Positions 17,858 to 27,213 of a stretch of DNA of 64,000 nucleotides are shown here, piece by piece; position 1 is the first letter of the stretch, and each line of letters opens with the position of its first letter. The DNA is taken from assembly GCA_945861065.1 (NCBI GenBank), contig CAMASI010000002.1, positions 62,001 through 126,000 on the forward strand, given 5' to 3'. A program made the position numbers and the translations under genes. This DNA is from Klebsiella pneumoniae (GTDB lineage Bacteria; Myxococcota_A; UBA796; GCA-2862545). Below the pieces are notes generated by a model, which saw nothing but the letters and a program-made list of their open reading frames with translations, was not told the DNA's origin and ran no database searches.

Positions 17858-18951
17858 CGTTGTACGTGCTGCGCTATTGGCCGACACTGTCCGAGACGTT
17901 TGTCGCAAATGAGATTTCCGGACTATTAGCGGCTGGCCATCGCACCGAGGTCGTGTCGTTGGGTCAGCGTGCCGACGCAGCATTTGCCGAGGTCACCAAC
18001 GTTCCGACGTGGTCGCCTCCACGCGGTTTGTCCCTCGGCCTGGCGCTCAGCGATTTGGCGTCGGTGTTGGGCACAAGGACTGGGCGGCAGGCCGCAGCGT
18101 GGCTCGCTCGTCATCAACGGCCCAAAGACGTCGCGCGTGCCGCCTGGACCGCGGTGCGGGCAGCACGGTCGGGCGTGGGCCGCATTCATGCCCATTTCGC
18201 CGGAGAGGCTGCGGAGGTCGCCCGCTGCGTGGGGATGATGCTGGACGTGCCGTGGTCCGTCACCGCCCATGCGTCGGACCTCGCGTGCCCAAGACCCTCG
18301 CTGGTTGACCTCGGACGGGGCGCTCGGCCCTTTGTCGTCGTGTGCGAAACGTGGCGTGAACGGCTTTGGAAACAATACCAGATCCACGCCACGGTTGTGC
18401 GTATGGGGGTGGATGTAGACCGCTACCTTCCCGCCGACCCGGGTCGCACGCCCCCAACCGTGATCTGCGTCGCGAGAAACGTCGAAAAGAAAGGACTGGA
18501 AACCCTAGAGTCCAGTGTCGTGGCCCTGGCCATACCGTGCAGATTGGTCTCTGACCGGGCAAGCGTTCATCCGTTGGTGCGTACCGGTGCGCTTCGCCAC
18601 GCGGAGATTCCTTCAGCGTTGGCGCAAGCGCAGATTTTCGCGCTCCCTTGCCGTGTCGCGTCGGATGGCGACGAGGATGCCATTCCGGTGGTTCTCTTAG
18701 AGGCGATGGCAGCGGGCCTTCCTGTCGTCACTACGTCGGTCGGCGGTATCTGTGAGGTCGTGGACCAGGACACCGGTTGGTTGGCAGCTCCGGGCGACCC
18801 GAATGGCTTTCATACGGCGCTCGCCTGCGCTGCGGCGTCAGCAGAACAACGCATCGTGCGGGGCACCGCTGGGCGTGCGCGCATCGTAGACCGCGGGCTC
18901 ACCGTCCAGTCCCAGGTCGCGTCCCTGCTCGCCGCTTGGGCTGCAGCGTGA
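17854..18951 (+). CDS. Glycosyltransferase, GT4 family (WcaL-like)
   Basis: 365 aa. It starts with LYVLRYWPTLSETFVANEI, the acceptor-site start typical of colanic-acid-type WcaL glycosyltransferases, continues with HAHFAGEAAEVAR and SVTAHASDL, and carries the E-x7-E donor motif in PVVLLEAMAAGLPVVTTSVGG. ATG 17854 overlaps the preceding stop (ATGA), and its own stop overlaps the methyltransferase start (GTGA). It probably adds a hexose during exopolysaccharide or O-antigen synthesis; substrates are inferred only at that level. Confidence 0.9.
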   Translation: MTLYVLRYWPTLSETFVANEISGLLAAGHRTEVVSLGQRADAAFAEVTNVPTWSPPRGLSLGLALSDLASVLGTRTGRQAAAWLARHQRPKDVARAAWTAVRAARSGVGRIHAHFAGEAAEVARCVGMMLDVPWSVTAHASDLACPRPSLVDLGRGARPFVVVCETWRERLWKQYQIHATVVRMGVDVDRYLPADPGRTPPTVICVARNVEKKGLETLESSVVALAIPCRLVSDRASVHPLVRTGALRHAEIPSALAQAQIFALPCRVASDGDEDAIPVVLLEAMAAGLPVVTTSVGGICEVVDQDTGWLAAPGDPNGFHTALACAAASAEQRIVRGTAGRARIVDRGLTVQSQVASLLAAWAAA

Positions 18952-20450
18952 CTGTCGAGGCCCTGGCTGTTCGCGCGTGGCTGGCCGCCGCAGACAGGGG
19001 TGCCGAGGCAGCGGCGACCGCGGCCGCAGAGGCGTTGGCTCTTCATCCATGGCTAGCGCTGGCAGCCGCAGGACAGTTGGCTCGGTGCGCGCTCAGCGTG
19101 GCACCGGTGGACCTCGGGCTCACGTCTCGTCTGGCCGTTGTTGCTGTGGACGACCGGCGCGCAGCATTCCGAGTCGGTGCTGGGAGCGCCTACCCCATCC
19201 TGAATCGTGCTGGCCGGCTCACCCAGGGCGCCTTCGACACCCCCCGGAAACGCGCAAACGACCTCGTGGCTGAAACACGCAAGTTTGCGCGAAGAACGGG
19301 ACGCGTGCTCGACCCTTGTTGTGGCACCGGCGCCTTGTTGTTGGCGGCTTGGGAGCAAGGCGCAACGGACCTGTGGGGCACCGACATCGACCCCATTGCG
19401 ATCGCCGTGGCGCGGGTCGTCGTGCCGACAGCCCGTTTTGCTGTCGCTGACGTGTTGGACGACGGCGAACAGGCCGACGTGGTGGTGACCAATCCGCCGT
19501 TCGTATCGGCCGAACGGCAGGGACCTGCCATGCGTCGTCAGCTGCGCGCCCGGTTCCCCTGGCTGGAACGGAGGTTCGACCTGTGGGTGCCGACGGCGGC
19601 TGCTGCCGTGCAGCGGGTACGGCCTGGCGGCGTGGCCGGTCTCGTGCTGCCGATTTCCATCCTAGGTGCGCCTTACGCGGAGGGATTGCGACGACGATGG
19701 TTGCAGCAGATTCGCGTGGCGTCGCTCTCGGAAACACACCGCTTCCCCGGCGTGGCACAACCTGTCGTCAATGTGGTGCTCGCTGCGTTCGAGGGTCCCT
19801 CAAGACTCCCGGTTGCGGACACACTTGCGCTCCCACGGGCCGCGTGGATTCCTGAGCTTGTTGCCGGAGACAGCGGGATCCTTGCTATGGTGCTCCGCCG
19901 TAGCGAGCCGCTTGGACACTCTTGCCGAATCGATACCGGTCTGGTTGGGTTTGGTGGCGGTCACATTCGTGACAGCCGGGTATTTGACGAACCCGGAAAG
20001 GGACGCCGCCCGTACGCGAGTGTAGCGGCGCTCGAACGCGGTGAGTGCAGGTTCATCGACTATGACGATGCGATTCTGCACCGAAAAAAAGACCCCGCTT
20101 TATTCGAAGCGCCTAAAGTCGTGGTTCAGCGCGTTCATGGCGGCACGGGCCGCCGAGTGGTCGTAGACCGGTCCGGCACATTCGTCGATCATACGGCGAC
20201 AGTCGTGGTCCCGGGGGCGTCGTGTCCTCTGAATGTGGAAGAAATCGCGAAATGGATCACCGACCCGATCGCCCTCGGTCTTTTACGCCTTCGGACTGGG
20301 GATTCTCTTGATCTGTATCCAAGAGACCTCGCATGGCTTCCGCTTCCGTCGGCTTGGCGGGACGCACCGTTCCTCGACGCCGAGATTGCGCTCGCGCTGT
20401 CGCCGCAACAGGCCGATCGACTTCGCGTCATTGGTCGCACGGTGCGATAG
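18948..20450 (+). CDS. N6-adenine-specific DNA methyltransferase-like protein
   Basis: 500 aa. The SAM-binding motif I is DPCCGTGALL (about residues 118-127) and the catalytic motif IV is NPPF; the order and sequence are those of gamma-type N6-adenine DNA methyltransferases, related to Eco57I/BREX-type enzymes. After the catalytic half, a C-terminal region contains DTGLVGFGGGHIRDSRV and VVVQRVHGGTGRR, like target-recognition parts of such enzymes. No nuclease, specificity subunit or BREX/DISARM partner is next to it. It begins at GTG 18948 inside the stop of the upstream glycosyltransferase; a longer open frame there is antisense noise. It could be an orphan methylase, or methylate another substrate. 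Confidence 0.82.
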   Translation: MTVEALAVRAWLAAADRGAEAAATAAAEALALHPWLALAAAGQLARCALSVAPVDLGLTSRLAVVAVDDRRAAFRVGAGSAYPILNRAGRLTQGAFDTPRKRANDLVAETRKFARRTGRVLDPCCGTGALLLAAWEQGATDLWGTDIDPIAIAVARVVVPTARFAVADVLDDGEQADVVVTNPPFVSAERQGPAMRRQLRARFPWLERRFDLWVPTAAAAVQRVRPGGVAGLVLPISILGAPYAEGLRRRWLQQIRVASLSETHRFPGVAQPVVNVVLAAFEGPSRLPVADTLALPRAAWIPELVAGDSGILAMVLRRSEPLGHSCRIDTGLVGFGGGHIRDSRVFDEPGKGRRPYASVAALERGECRFIDYDDAILHRKKDPALFEAPKVVVQRVHGGTGRRVVVDRSGTFVDHTATVVVPGASCPLNVEEIAKWITDPIALGLLRLRTGDSLDLYPRDLAWLPLPSAWRDAPFLDAEIALALSPQQADRLRVIGRTVR

Positions 20451-20469
20451 ACGCGCCCCCGGAGCGCGG

Positions 20470-21327
20470 ATGGCGTCGTCGATGACCGGCTACGGGCGAG
20501 GGGAGGCTGGGGTTTCCGACCTCGCCGTGCTCGTTGAGCTCAAGTCGGTGAACAACCGATTTCGAGACGTCTCCCTGCGTTTGCCCCGCGAGTACCTCCC
20601 GTTGGAGCCGCGCATCTTGGAGGCGCTCAAGGTCGCGTTTCAACGCGGTAGAATTGAGGTCTACCTCCGTCGAACCCATACTGCAGGGTCCACCGCAGTT
20701 CAGATCGATTCTGCGCTCTTTCGCGCTTACCAACAGGCGATTCGTGACCTCCAGGTCGGCGAAGTTCCGCTCGCGTGGGTGCTGTCCCAGCCCGGGGTGG
20801 TTGCCACGGGTGACGCGGATGTCGACGTGCTCGCCGAGTGGCCCGTCGTGGAAGCTGCGCTGAGTTCTGCCATCGCGGACCTAACGCAGATGCGCGACGC
20901 TGAAGGCGCCGCCTTGGCCGCCGATGTGCGCGTTTGCCTCGACGGAATTGACGTTTGCGTGGCGCGTATCGACGCCGTGGTTGCGGACCTTACGGAGCGG
21001 ACGAGAGAGAAACTGGAAGCCCGACTCCGCCGTTTGATCGGCGACCGTGTGGATTCCTCGCGTCTGCTTCAGGAAGCTGCGCTCGTAGCGGAACGCGCGG
21101 ACGTGCAAGAGGAGTTGGTGCGGTTGCGCAGCCATCTGGTTCAGGCGAGGGACGCCTTGGACGCGACCGAACCCGTTGGACGGCGTTTGGACTTTCTCCT
21201 GCAAGAAATGGGACGCGAGGTCAATACGTTGGGAAGCAAGGCGATCGACCATCCGGTTTCCGAAGACGTCGTGTCGATGAAGAGCCTCATCGAACGTCTC
21301 CGAGAACAGGCGGCGAATCTCGAATGA
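20470..21327 (+). CDS. yicC: YicC-family endoribonuclease
   Basis: 285 aa. It opens MASSMTGYGRGEA and closes GSKAIDHPVSEDVVSMKSLIERLREQAANLE, both hallmarks of the YicC/YloC family, with ELKSVNNRFRDVSLRLP in the N-terminal domain. Family members are metal-dependent RNases affecting sRNA turnover and stationary-phase survival. ATG 20470 has GGAG 5 bases upstream; ATG 20482 is also possible. Its stop overlaps the gmk start (ATGA), the common yicC-gmk order. Confidence 0.95.
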   Translation: MASSMTGYGRGEAGVSDLAVLVELKSVNNRFRDVSLRLPREYLPLEPRILEALKVAFQRGRIEVYLRRTHTAGSTAVQIDSALFRAYQQAIRDLQVGEVPLAWVLSQPGVVATGDADVDVLAEWPVVEAALSSAIADLTQMRDAEGAALAADVRVCLDGIDVCVARIDAVVADLTERTREKLEARLRRLIGDRVDSSRLLQEAALVAERADVQEELVRLRSHLVQARDALDATEPVGRRLDFLLQEMGREVNTLGSKAIDHPVSEDVVSMKSLIERLREQAANLE

Positions 21328-21947
21328 ATGAGCCAATTCGCGGTGTTCTTCTTGTGCTGACGGGTCCTAGCGGTGCCGGAAAAAGCACACTGGTTCGAGC
21401 GCTCCAAGACGTGAACCCGGGGCTCGCGTTTTCCGTGTCTGCGACGACTCGGGCACCTAGGCCCGGAGAAACAAACGGCGTCGAGTATTGGTTCGTCACA
21501 GAAAACGAGTTTGGCCGAATGCGAGATTCGGACCTACTTTTGGAACACGCCACCGTGTACAACGGCAGCTACGGAACGCCGCGCGCGCCGGTAATAGAGG
21601 CGCTCGAAGCAGGCCGCTGCGCCTTGCTGGACATCGACGTGAAGGGGGCGCTTCAGGTCCGCGCCGCATTGCCAGAGGCCGTGCTCGTGTTCATCGCACC
21701 GCCCGATCGGCGCACGTTGGAGGTCCGGCTGCGAAAACGGGGCACAGAAAGCGACGCGGTAATCGAACGAAGGATGGCTGCTGCGTCGGAACAACTCGCC
21801 GGCGTCGTCAGTTACGACTACGTATTGGTCAACGAAGACCTCGTAGCGACCACAGCAGCCCTCATCGCCATTGCGACAGCGGAGCAATTTCGTGTCTCAC
21901 GGCGAGCTATAGACGTTCGCCGTTTGGTGGCAATGTCTGGGGAATAG
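21324..21947 (+). CDS. gmk: Guanylate kinase
   Basis: 207 aa. Phosphorylates GMP to GDP. The P-loop is TGPSGAGKST (about residues 13-22), the GMP-binding segment is SATTRAPRPGETNGVEYWFV, and the lid region RLRKRGTES is present. Length is normal. ATG 21324 overlaps the yicC stop. It sits 34 bases upstream of the (p)ppGpp enzyme gene, linking GMP supply and the stringent response. The rpoZ gene often found between gmk and spoT is absent here. Confidence 0.97.
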   Translation: MNEPIRGVLLVLTGPSGAGKSTLVRALQDVNPGLAFSVSATTRAPRPGETNGVEYWFVTENEFGRMRDSDLLLEHATVYNGSYGTPRAPVIEALEAGRCALLDIDVKGALQVRAALPEAVLVFIAPPDRRTLEVRLRKRGTESDAVIERRMAAASEQLAGVVSYDYVLVNEDLVATTAALIAIATAEQFRVSRRAIDVRRLVAMSGE

Positions 21948-21981
21948 CAACCTCGCTGAGAATTCGGTACATTGGGGGTGC

Positions 21982-24135
21982 ATGACGATTGTTTCCATTC
22001 AGCCCGTGATTGACGAAATTCGGACCTATGCGCCGGACGCGGACCTGGGCCTTGTGATGTCGGCCTATGTGCTCGCCGCGAGGGCACACAAAGACCAGGT
22101 TCGAAAGACGGGCGGTGACTACATCGAGCACCCGTTGGCCGTGGCGCTGGAACTCGCACGCATTCGCATGGACATCGAAACGATCGCCGCGGGTTTGCTC
22201 CACGACGCGCTTGAAGACAACCCAATTCCGCGGGAAGAACTCTCGCAAGCGGTCGGGGAGACGGTCACTGGGCTGGTGGAAGGGGTCACGAAGATTGGAA
22301 AGCTTCAATTCCGGTCTAAGGAGCAGGCGGCGGCTGAGAATTTTCGTAAGCTGATGCTCGCCATGAGCCGAGACCCGCGCGTGCTCATCGTCAAGCTCGC
22401 CGATCGGCTGCACAACATGCGAACGTTGGTCGGACACCGCGCCGAAAAGCGGCAAGAAATCGCCAGGGAGACGCTGGACGTGTTCGTCCCGTTTGCCAAT
22501 CGCCTTGGCCTTGAACGATGGAAAGACGAACTCGAAGAGTTGTGTCTCGAGATCCAACACCCGGATGAACTTGCGGAAATTCGGTCCTATTTGAGTCGGA
22601 CGCTGCCCGATCGTGAAGCCTACGCGGCGCGCGTCGTGGAGGCCCTCCAGACCAGTCTCGCGCGCGATGGTGTGGCTGCGGTGGTCAAGGGTAGGGCCAA
22701 ACGCATTGGCAGTATCTGGCGCAAACTGTGTGACAAAGGAACGTCGATCGAGAGTTTGTTCGACCTCATCGGATTTCGTGTCATCGTGGCCGATCGCGAC
22801 AGCGTGTACCGAGCGGTCGGCACCGTTCACGACTTGTTCGTTGCGGTAGGGGGCCGGTTCAAGGACTACGTCAGCAGGCCCAAAGCCAACGGCTACGCCG
22901 GAATTCACACGACCGTCGTGGGTCCCGATGAGCAGCGCATCGAAGTGCAGGTCCGAACGGAGGAGATGGATAACCACGCGGAAGAAGGCATCGCTGCGCA
23001 CTGGCGGTACAAGGAAGGTCGCCTGACCCTTTCGGGGGACGAAATTGCGCGTGTGGCACATCTCCGGGACCTCATCGAAGCGGCACAGGCCGACACCAGC
23101 GACGCGATGGATTTCGGCGCATTGGTCTGCTCCGAACTCGGTTCGGACCGCGAAATTATCGTGGAAACTCCGAAAGGGGATTTGCGGCGCCTACCGGTAG
23201 GCGCCACCGTCCTCGATTTCGCATTCAGTATTCACACGGAGGTTGGACACCACTGCCAGGGCGCACGTGTCAACGGTCGTTTCACGTCCATTCGTCACGA
23301 GCTCCGCTCCGGCGACGTGGTCGAGGTGGTCACTGACAAGGACCAGCGCCCGAGCCGCGATTGGGAAGAAATCGCGAAAACTGAGCGCGCCCGCCTGAAG
23401 ATTCGCAAGTTCCTTCGCGACCAGGAGTCTGAATCGCGGCAGCGGCTTGGCCGCGAAATGATGGAAGCGGAACTGCGCAAGCACGGGTGGTCGCTGGAAC
23501 GGCTGCAAAGAGACAGCGCGCTCAACGACTGGCTGAAAGCGCAGGGCGGCATGACACTGGACGCGCTGTTCGTCGAATTGGCCAGTGGTCAGCGTCCGCC
23601 ATCGGTCTTGGTTCGAGAACTTGTCAAGGTTGAACCAACGGAGACCGCCATTGGGCGGCTGCTCCGCCTGGGTCGACCGCGACCACCCCGCGCCAGCAGC
23701 CCGGTCCTGATTTCTGAGGCCGATGGCATTGCGGTCCGATTCGCGCGCTGCTGCCAACCTGTTCCTGGCGAACCCATCGTTGGGTACGTCACACTTCACC
23801 AGGGCATCACCGTGCACCGTGCCGGCTGCACCCAGTTGCATCAGGCAGAGCCCGATCGCCTATTGGATACCGCGTGGAAAGGGGGCCAGGAGACCCGCCA
23901 GAGCATCGACCTGACGCTCATCTGCGAGGATCGAAAGGGCCTGCTCGCCGCCGTGACCGGCGCGTGCGAAGCGCAGAATCTCAACATCGAACAGTTGGCC
24001 ACGGACGGTGGACGGGACGGCCAGGCCCTCATTCGGCTGCGCCTAGCGGTCCGGGACAGCGCAGAATTGGAGCGCTTGGTGATGACGATGCGCCGGGTGC
24101 CCGGCGTGGGCGAGGTCGTGCGGCTCAGCAACTGA
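21982..24135 (+). CDS. rel: Bifunctional (p)ppGpp synthetase/hydrolase (RelA/SpoT homologue)
   Basis: 717 aa, the usual long RSH layout. The HD hydrolase domain (about 1-200) has ARAHKDQVRKTGGDYIEHP, LLHDALED and KLADRLHNMRTL. The synthetase domain (about 220-350) has the G-loop region RFKDYVSRPKANGYAGIHT; RxKD there is the variant of bifunctional enzymes. The TGS domain (about 390-450) starts IVETPKGDLRRLPVGATVLDF-like, a conserved Cys pair follows (RFARCCQPVPG), and a C-terminal ACT domain begins near residue 640. Both active sites look intact. ATG 21982 follows GGGGG. It is probably the only long RSH needed by this cell. Confidence 0.97.
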   Translation: MTIVSIQPVIDEIRTYAPDADLGLVMSAYVLAARAHKDQVRKTGGDYIEHPLAVALELARIRMDIETIAAGLLHDALEDNPIPREELSQAVGETVTGLVEGVTKIGKLQFRSKEQAAAENFRKLMLAMSRDPRVLIVKLADRLHNMRTLVGHRAEKRQEIARETLDVFVPFANRLGLERWKDELEELCLEIQHPDELAEIRSYLSRTLPDREAYAARVVEALQTSLARDGVAAVVKGRAKRIGSIWRKLCDKGTSIESLFDLIGFRVIVADRDSVYRAVGTVHDLFVAVGGRFKDYVSRPKANGYAGIHTTVVGPDEQRIEVQVRTEEMDNHAEEGIAAHWRYKEGRLTLSGDEIARVAHLRDLIEAAQADTSDAMDFGALVCSELGSDREIIVETPKGDLRRLPVGATVLDFAFSIHTEVGHHCQGARVNGRFTSIRHELRSGDVVEVVTDKDQRPSRDWEEIAKTERARLKIRKFLRDQESESRQRLGREMMEAELRKHGWSLERLQRDSALNDWLKAQGGMTLDALFVELASGQRPPSVLVRELVKVEPTETAIGRLLRLGRPRPPRASSPVLISEADGIAVRFARCCQPVPGEPIVGYVTLHQGITVHRAGCTQLHQAEPDRLLDTAWKGGQETRQSIDLTLICEDRKGLLAAVTGACEAQNLNIEQLATDGGRDGQALIRLRLAVRDSAELERLVMTMRRVPGVGEVVRLSN

Positions 24136-24148
24136 GCGGATGTCAGCC

Positions 24149-26326
24149 TTACGGCACCACCTCGTGGCTTACTGCCGCCATGTTGTCTAAACCGCCGGTC
24201 ACTAGCGAATAGTTTCCATTGGCCTCATTCCCTTCGCCGCCCACAACAACCGCGCTGTCGGCTTGGGCCTTGTTGGTGAATCCGCCAAACACGGCGCTGT
24301 TGCTAAACTTCGCGACGTTGTCGATCCCACCGTACACGCCTGCGTCCTCGCCGCCTGCAGCGTTGGATTCGCCACCGAATACGCTCGCGGAAATGCTCGT
24401 CGCGATGTTGGATTTCCCGCCACTGACGACCGCGTAGGCTCCTACCGCGGTGTTGTCCGTTCCACCAAACACGGAGGCCCCGTCTGGGTCGGTCACACCG
24501 TCGCCGGTGACCAGATTGTCGGTGCCGCCAGCCACGGTTCCGAGTTCGAAGCCGACGACGTTGTCCCGACCCCCGAGCACCACGCCCGACGACTGGGCGA
24601 CCCCAAGGAAATCGAAATTCGTCGCATTGCTCAAACCGCCGACGATGGCGGACAGCGCTTGCGCGGCTCGGTTGCCGCTGCCGCCGAGCACGACAGAAGC
24701 GTTGTTCCCAGCTGTGTTGTCGCTCCCACCGACGACGACGGTGTTCGCAGCGTTGGGGTCCTCAAGTGCGTTGACGACGGTCACATTGTCGGACCCACCC
24801 ACGATGACACTGCCTGGCGATCCGACAACGTTTCCGCTCCCGCCAAGCACCGCCGACCGGGCCGCCGCAAGTTGGTTGTCGCTCCCTTGGACAAATCCTG
24901 AGAACGACCGATACTCATGACCCCAGCCGACGACGATATTGTGGCTTCCGTCGCGATCGTTGCTGTGTCCCGCTCCTTTTTCGTTGTACCCAACGATGAG
25001 ATTTCCGGTGCCGTTGGTCGTGTCTGAACAGTAAACGTCGGGCGGCACAACGTCGTCAGCAGACGGGAAACAACTCCCTTCCTCTACGGACCCATTTTGC
25101 ACAAAGACGTTGGCGCCTACGAAACGCACCGCGTTCAGGGCCGGGTTGACGTCCACGTACGCCATCAACTCTTCGACTTCGGTGAGGTTCGCGTCGAGTG
25201 CAAATGGCTCGAGCAAGGGTTCCACAACTGCGACGATGATTTCGTCCAGCGTCATCCCGCTTCCGATCCACCCGCTCGTGATGTCGAGTAGGTCGGCGAC
25301 GTCAGCTTCGACTATCGATAGGTCGGCCAGAAGTCCGTCGATGGAATCTTCCGCCGCATCAAGACGCGCCAAGACCCCTGCTGACGCTTCGCTGATTGCA
25401 GCGTCAAGCGAGCCGGCGGCAAGGGCGTCACCGAGAAAAATTGCGACAGTCGCAGCGGCCGCTACCAGTGAATCCACCTGGGCGCCAAGCGCGTCGAATT
25501 CGGCCTGGTCCACGTAGTCGGGAGGCACGCCACCACTCCCGTCGGCGATAACTTCATCGACCAATTCGGCGGTGAGGCCCGCATTGCCCACGACCACGGC
25601 ATTTTCGCCGTTCACCGTGTTGAACGAACCGCCCACCACCACTGCCGTGCTCGTGGACACGAAGCTGTCATGGCTTCCCACCGCCGCCGCCCAACTGCCG
25701 CTGACCGTGTTGTGGCTGCCACCGATGAGTCCTCCGTAGTTGTGCATGGAAGCGTTGTTTTCGCCGCCCACGATGCTGCCAATGCCGCTGTAGCTGTGGC
25801 TTGGACCCACCACGATGTTGTGCGACCCCAGCTTGAAGTCGGCGCCATCGTCTTCGTCATAGCCCACGATCAAGTTTCCAAGCGCATTGTTCGTTGCGGT
25901 CGCCAGTTCACCGTTCTGGACGAAGACATTGGCACCCGAAAACACCACGGCGTTCTCTGCCGGATCCACGGTCACGTAGTTCAGCAAATCCAGGACCGGC
26001 GCGTACGCCGCGACGTCTGCTTGTGTCCCCTCGGACGCCGCTTCCAAGGCGTCAATGCGGGCCTCTGCCGCATCCAGGAGCGGTTGAAGCTGTGCCAGTG
26101 CGTCGGCGACGATTGCAGCGTCGTCACAGGTGCAAGTGCCATCCGCTCCGGGGGCGCCGGCTTCCCCATTCACACCGTCATCGCCTGCCGGGCCGTCGGC
26201 GCCAGAGGGGCCTGTCAACCCGCCCTCGCCCCCGAGCGCGGCCTCCAAACTATCGATTCGACCGTTCAGGTCGGCGTACTCCTCGCTCGGCTCGATGGAG
26301 CATGCGATGGACAGGGCGAGAATCAT
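24149..26326 (-). CDS. Putative lipoprotein with collagen-like and YadA-head-like repeats
   Basis: 725 aa from ATG 26326, with AGGA 6 bases upstream (GTG 26338 is an alternative without ribosome site). MILALSIAC is a very short lipoprotein signal. Then a coiled coil (NGRIDSLEAALGG), a collagen-like Gly-X-Y tract of about ten triplets (GPSGADGPAGDDG), two further coiled coils, and two blocks of head-like repeats of the form SxVVGGxxNxA (for example AVVVGGEGNEANG), resembling left-handed beta-roll heads of trimeric autotransporters. An internal duplication is visible: NAVVFSGANVFVQNG and NAVRFVGANVFVQNG. No autotransporter membrane anchor is present. It is probably a trimeric surface fibre anchored by lipid. 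It follows the upstream gene by 8 bases. Confidence 0.85.
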   Translation of the reverse strand: MILALSIACSIEPSEEYADLNGRIDSLEAALGGEGGLTGPSGADGPAGDDGVNGEAGAPGADGTCTCDDAAIVADALAQLQPLLDAAEARIDALEAASEGTQADVAAYAPVLDLLNYVTVDPAENAVVFSGANVFVQNGELATATNNALGNLIVGYDEDDGADFKLGSHNIVVGPSHSYSGIGSIVGGENNASMHNYGGLIGGSHNTVSGSWAAAVGSHDSFVSTSTAVVVGGSFNTVNGENAVVVGNAGLTAELVDEVIADGSGGVPPDYVDQAEFDALGAQVDSLVAAAATVAIFLGDALAAGSLDAAISEASAGVLARLDAAEDSIDGLLADLSIVEADVADLLDITSGWIGSGMTLDEIIVAVVEPLLEPFALDANLTEVEELMAYVDVNPALNAVRFVGANVFVQNGSVEEGSCFPSADDVVPPDVYCSDTTNGTGNLIVGYNEKGAGHSNDRDGSHNIVVGWGHEYRSFSGFVQGSDNQLAAARSAVLGGSGNVVGSPGSVIVGGSDNVTVVNALEDPNAANTVVVGGSDNTAGNNASVVLGGSGNRAAQALSAIVGGLSNATNFDFLGVAQSSGVVLGGRDNVVGFELGTVAGGTDNLVTGDGVTDPDGASVFGGTDNTAVGAYAVVSGGKSNIATSISASVFGGESNAAGGEDAGVYGGIDNVAKFSNSAVFGGFTNKAQADSAVVVGGEGNEANGNYSLVTGGLDNMAAVSHEVVP

Positions 26327-26334
26327 GGAAGTCC

Positions 26335-27183
26335 TCACAAGACGAAGGTGAAAGTAGCGCCCATCAAGGCGGCGGCGCCAACACCGATCAACGCGATTCC
26401 GCGGGTTCGGGTCGGAACAAGCACGTCGGACCGCCAGGCATCCCAGCCTTCTGGAGCAAGCGTTCCACTGAATTTTTCGGGGCCCAAGACGGTCGCCTGC
26501 CAGACCATCACGCTTCCAGCGGCCGCAGCGCCCACACCCACGGCGGTCAGGCCCAGGCCCACGGCGCTGGGGCCCTTCTTTGCCTCAGAATCACGACCTC
26601 TGAACCAATCCGGCGTCGTCAAGACCGGTGCAGCCATGCCGGGCGCGACGACGACCGAACGAACGACTTCGCCGACGCCATCAGTCTCCTGGAACAAATA
26701 AGGCCTCAAATCGGGTCGCTCCGGCATCTCTCTTGCCTCGCGGTTGCCGTCCACGACCCAGGGGCCAGCCACAACACGCGTGAACGCTGCCTGGTCACAG
26801 GGCGCGGACCACCAATTAGCGAGGTCTTCGGGGAGCGATTCTTCTGGAAAGGGCAGGTCTGGGCGCAACACACGAGCGCTACAGAAATGCGTATGGCCCT
26901 TTCCCGCGGTGTCCTTCAGTTCGGGGTCGGTTTCCGAAAAGGCCTGGAGTGCCGCGAGCACGTGAAGAGCGGCGGCCTGTTCCACCGTAGCGGGCGCATT
27001 CTGTTGCTGAAACCAACGTTCTTGACATCGAAACACGTCGAGCAATACCACCCGCTCACTCGGAGCCCACGCGAGCCACGCCGCGAATGGATCTGCGAGC
27101 CCACGCTGAATGTCCGGGTAGACGTCTTCGCACAACCGCGCCTGTTGCGCAAAAGCGGTGGACATGAGGAGGGCGGCAAACAC
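26335..27183 (-). CDS. Exported membrane protein, unknown function
   Basis: 282 aa from GTG 27183 (MFAALLMSTAFAQQARLC), a short signal with probable cleavage after AFA. The frame is open further upstream but would overlap the divergent DTW gene. The mature part has four Cys within the first 130 residues (RLCEDVY, VFRCQERW, HFCSARV, APCDQAAF), suggesting disulfides, then a hydrophobic segment GLTAVGVGAAAAGSVMVW and a C-terminal one, ALIGVGAAALMGATFTFVL. No family recognised. It is directly upstream of the collagen/YadA-like lipoprotein, so the two are probably cotranscribed and may work together. Confidence 0.75.
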   Translation of the reverse strand: MFAALLMSTAFAQQARLCEDVYPDIQRGLADPFAAWLAWAPSERVVLLDVFRCQERWFQQQNAPATVEQAAALHVLAALQAFSETDPELKDTAGKGHTHFCSARVLRPDLPFPEESLPEDLANWWSAPCDQAAFTRVVAGPWVVDGNREAREMPERPDLRPYLFQETDGVGEVVRSVVVAPGMAAPVLTTPDWFRGRDSEAKKGPSAVGLGLTAVGVGAAAAGSVMVWQATVLGPEKFSGTLAPEGWDAWRSDVLVPTRTRGIALIGVGAAALMGATFTFVL

Positions 27184-27213
27184 GCCGCCGCCTATCCGAG
27201 ATAGCGCCCGCGT

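Noticed and set aside
18948-20450. A complete restriction-modification or BREX-type defence system around the methyltransferase.
   Set aside because: Neighbours are glycosyltransferases, yicC, gmk and rel; no nuclease, ATPase or specificity gene is present.
20233-20469. An N-terminal extension of yicC.
   Set aside because: It is the out-of-frame 3' part of the methyltransferase gene; family similarity begins at ATG 20470.
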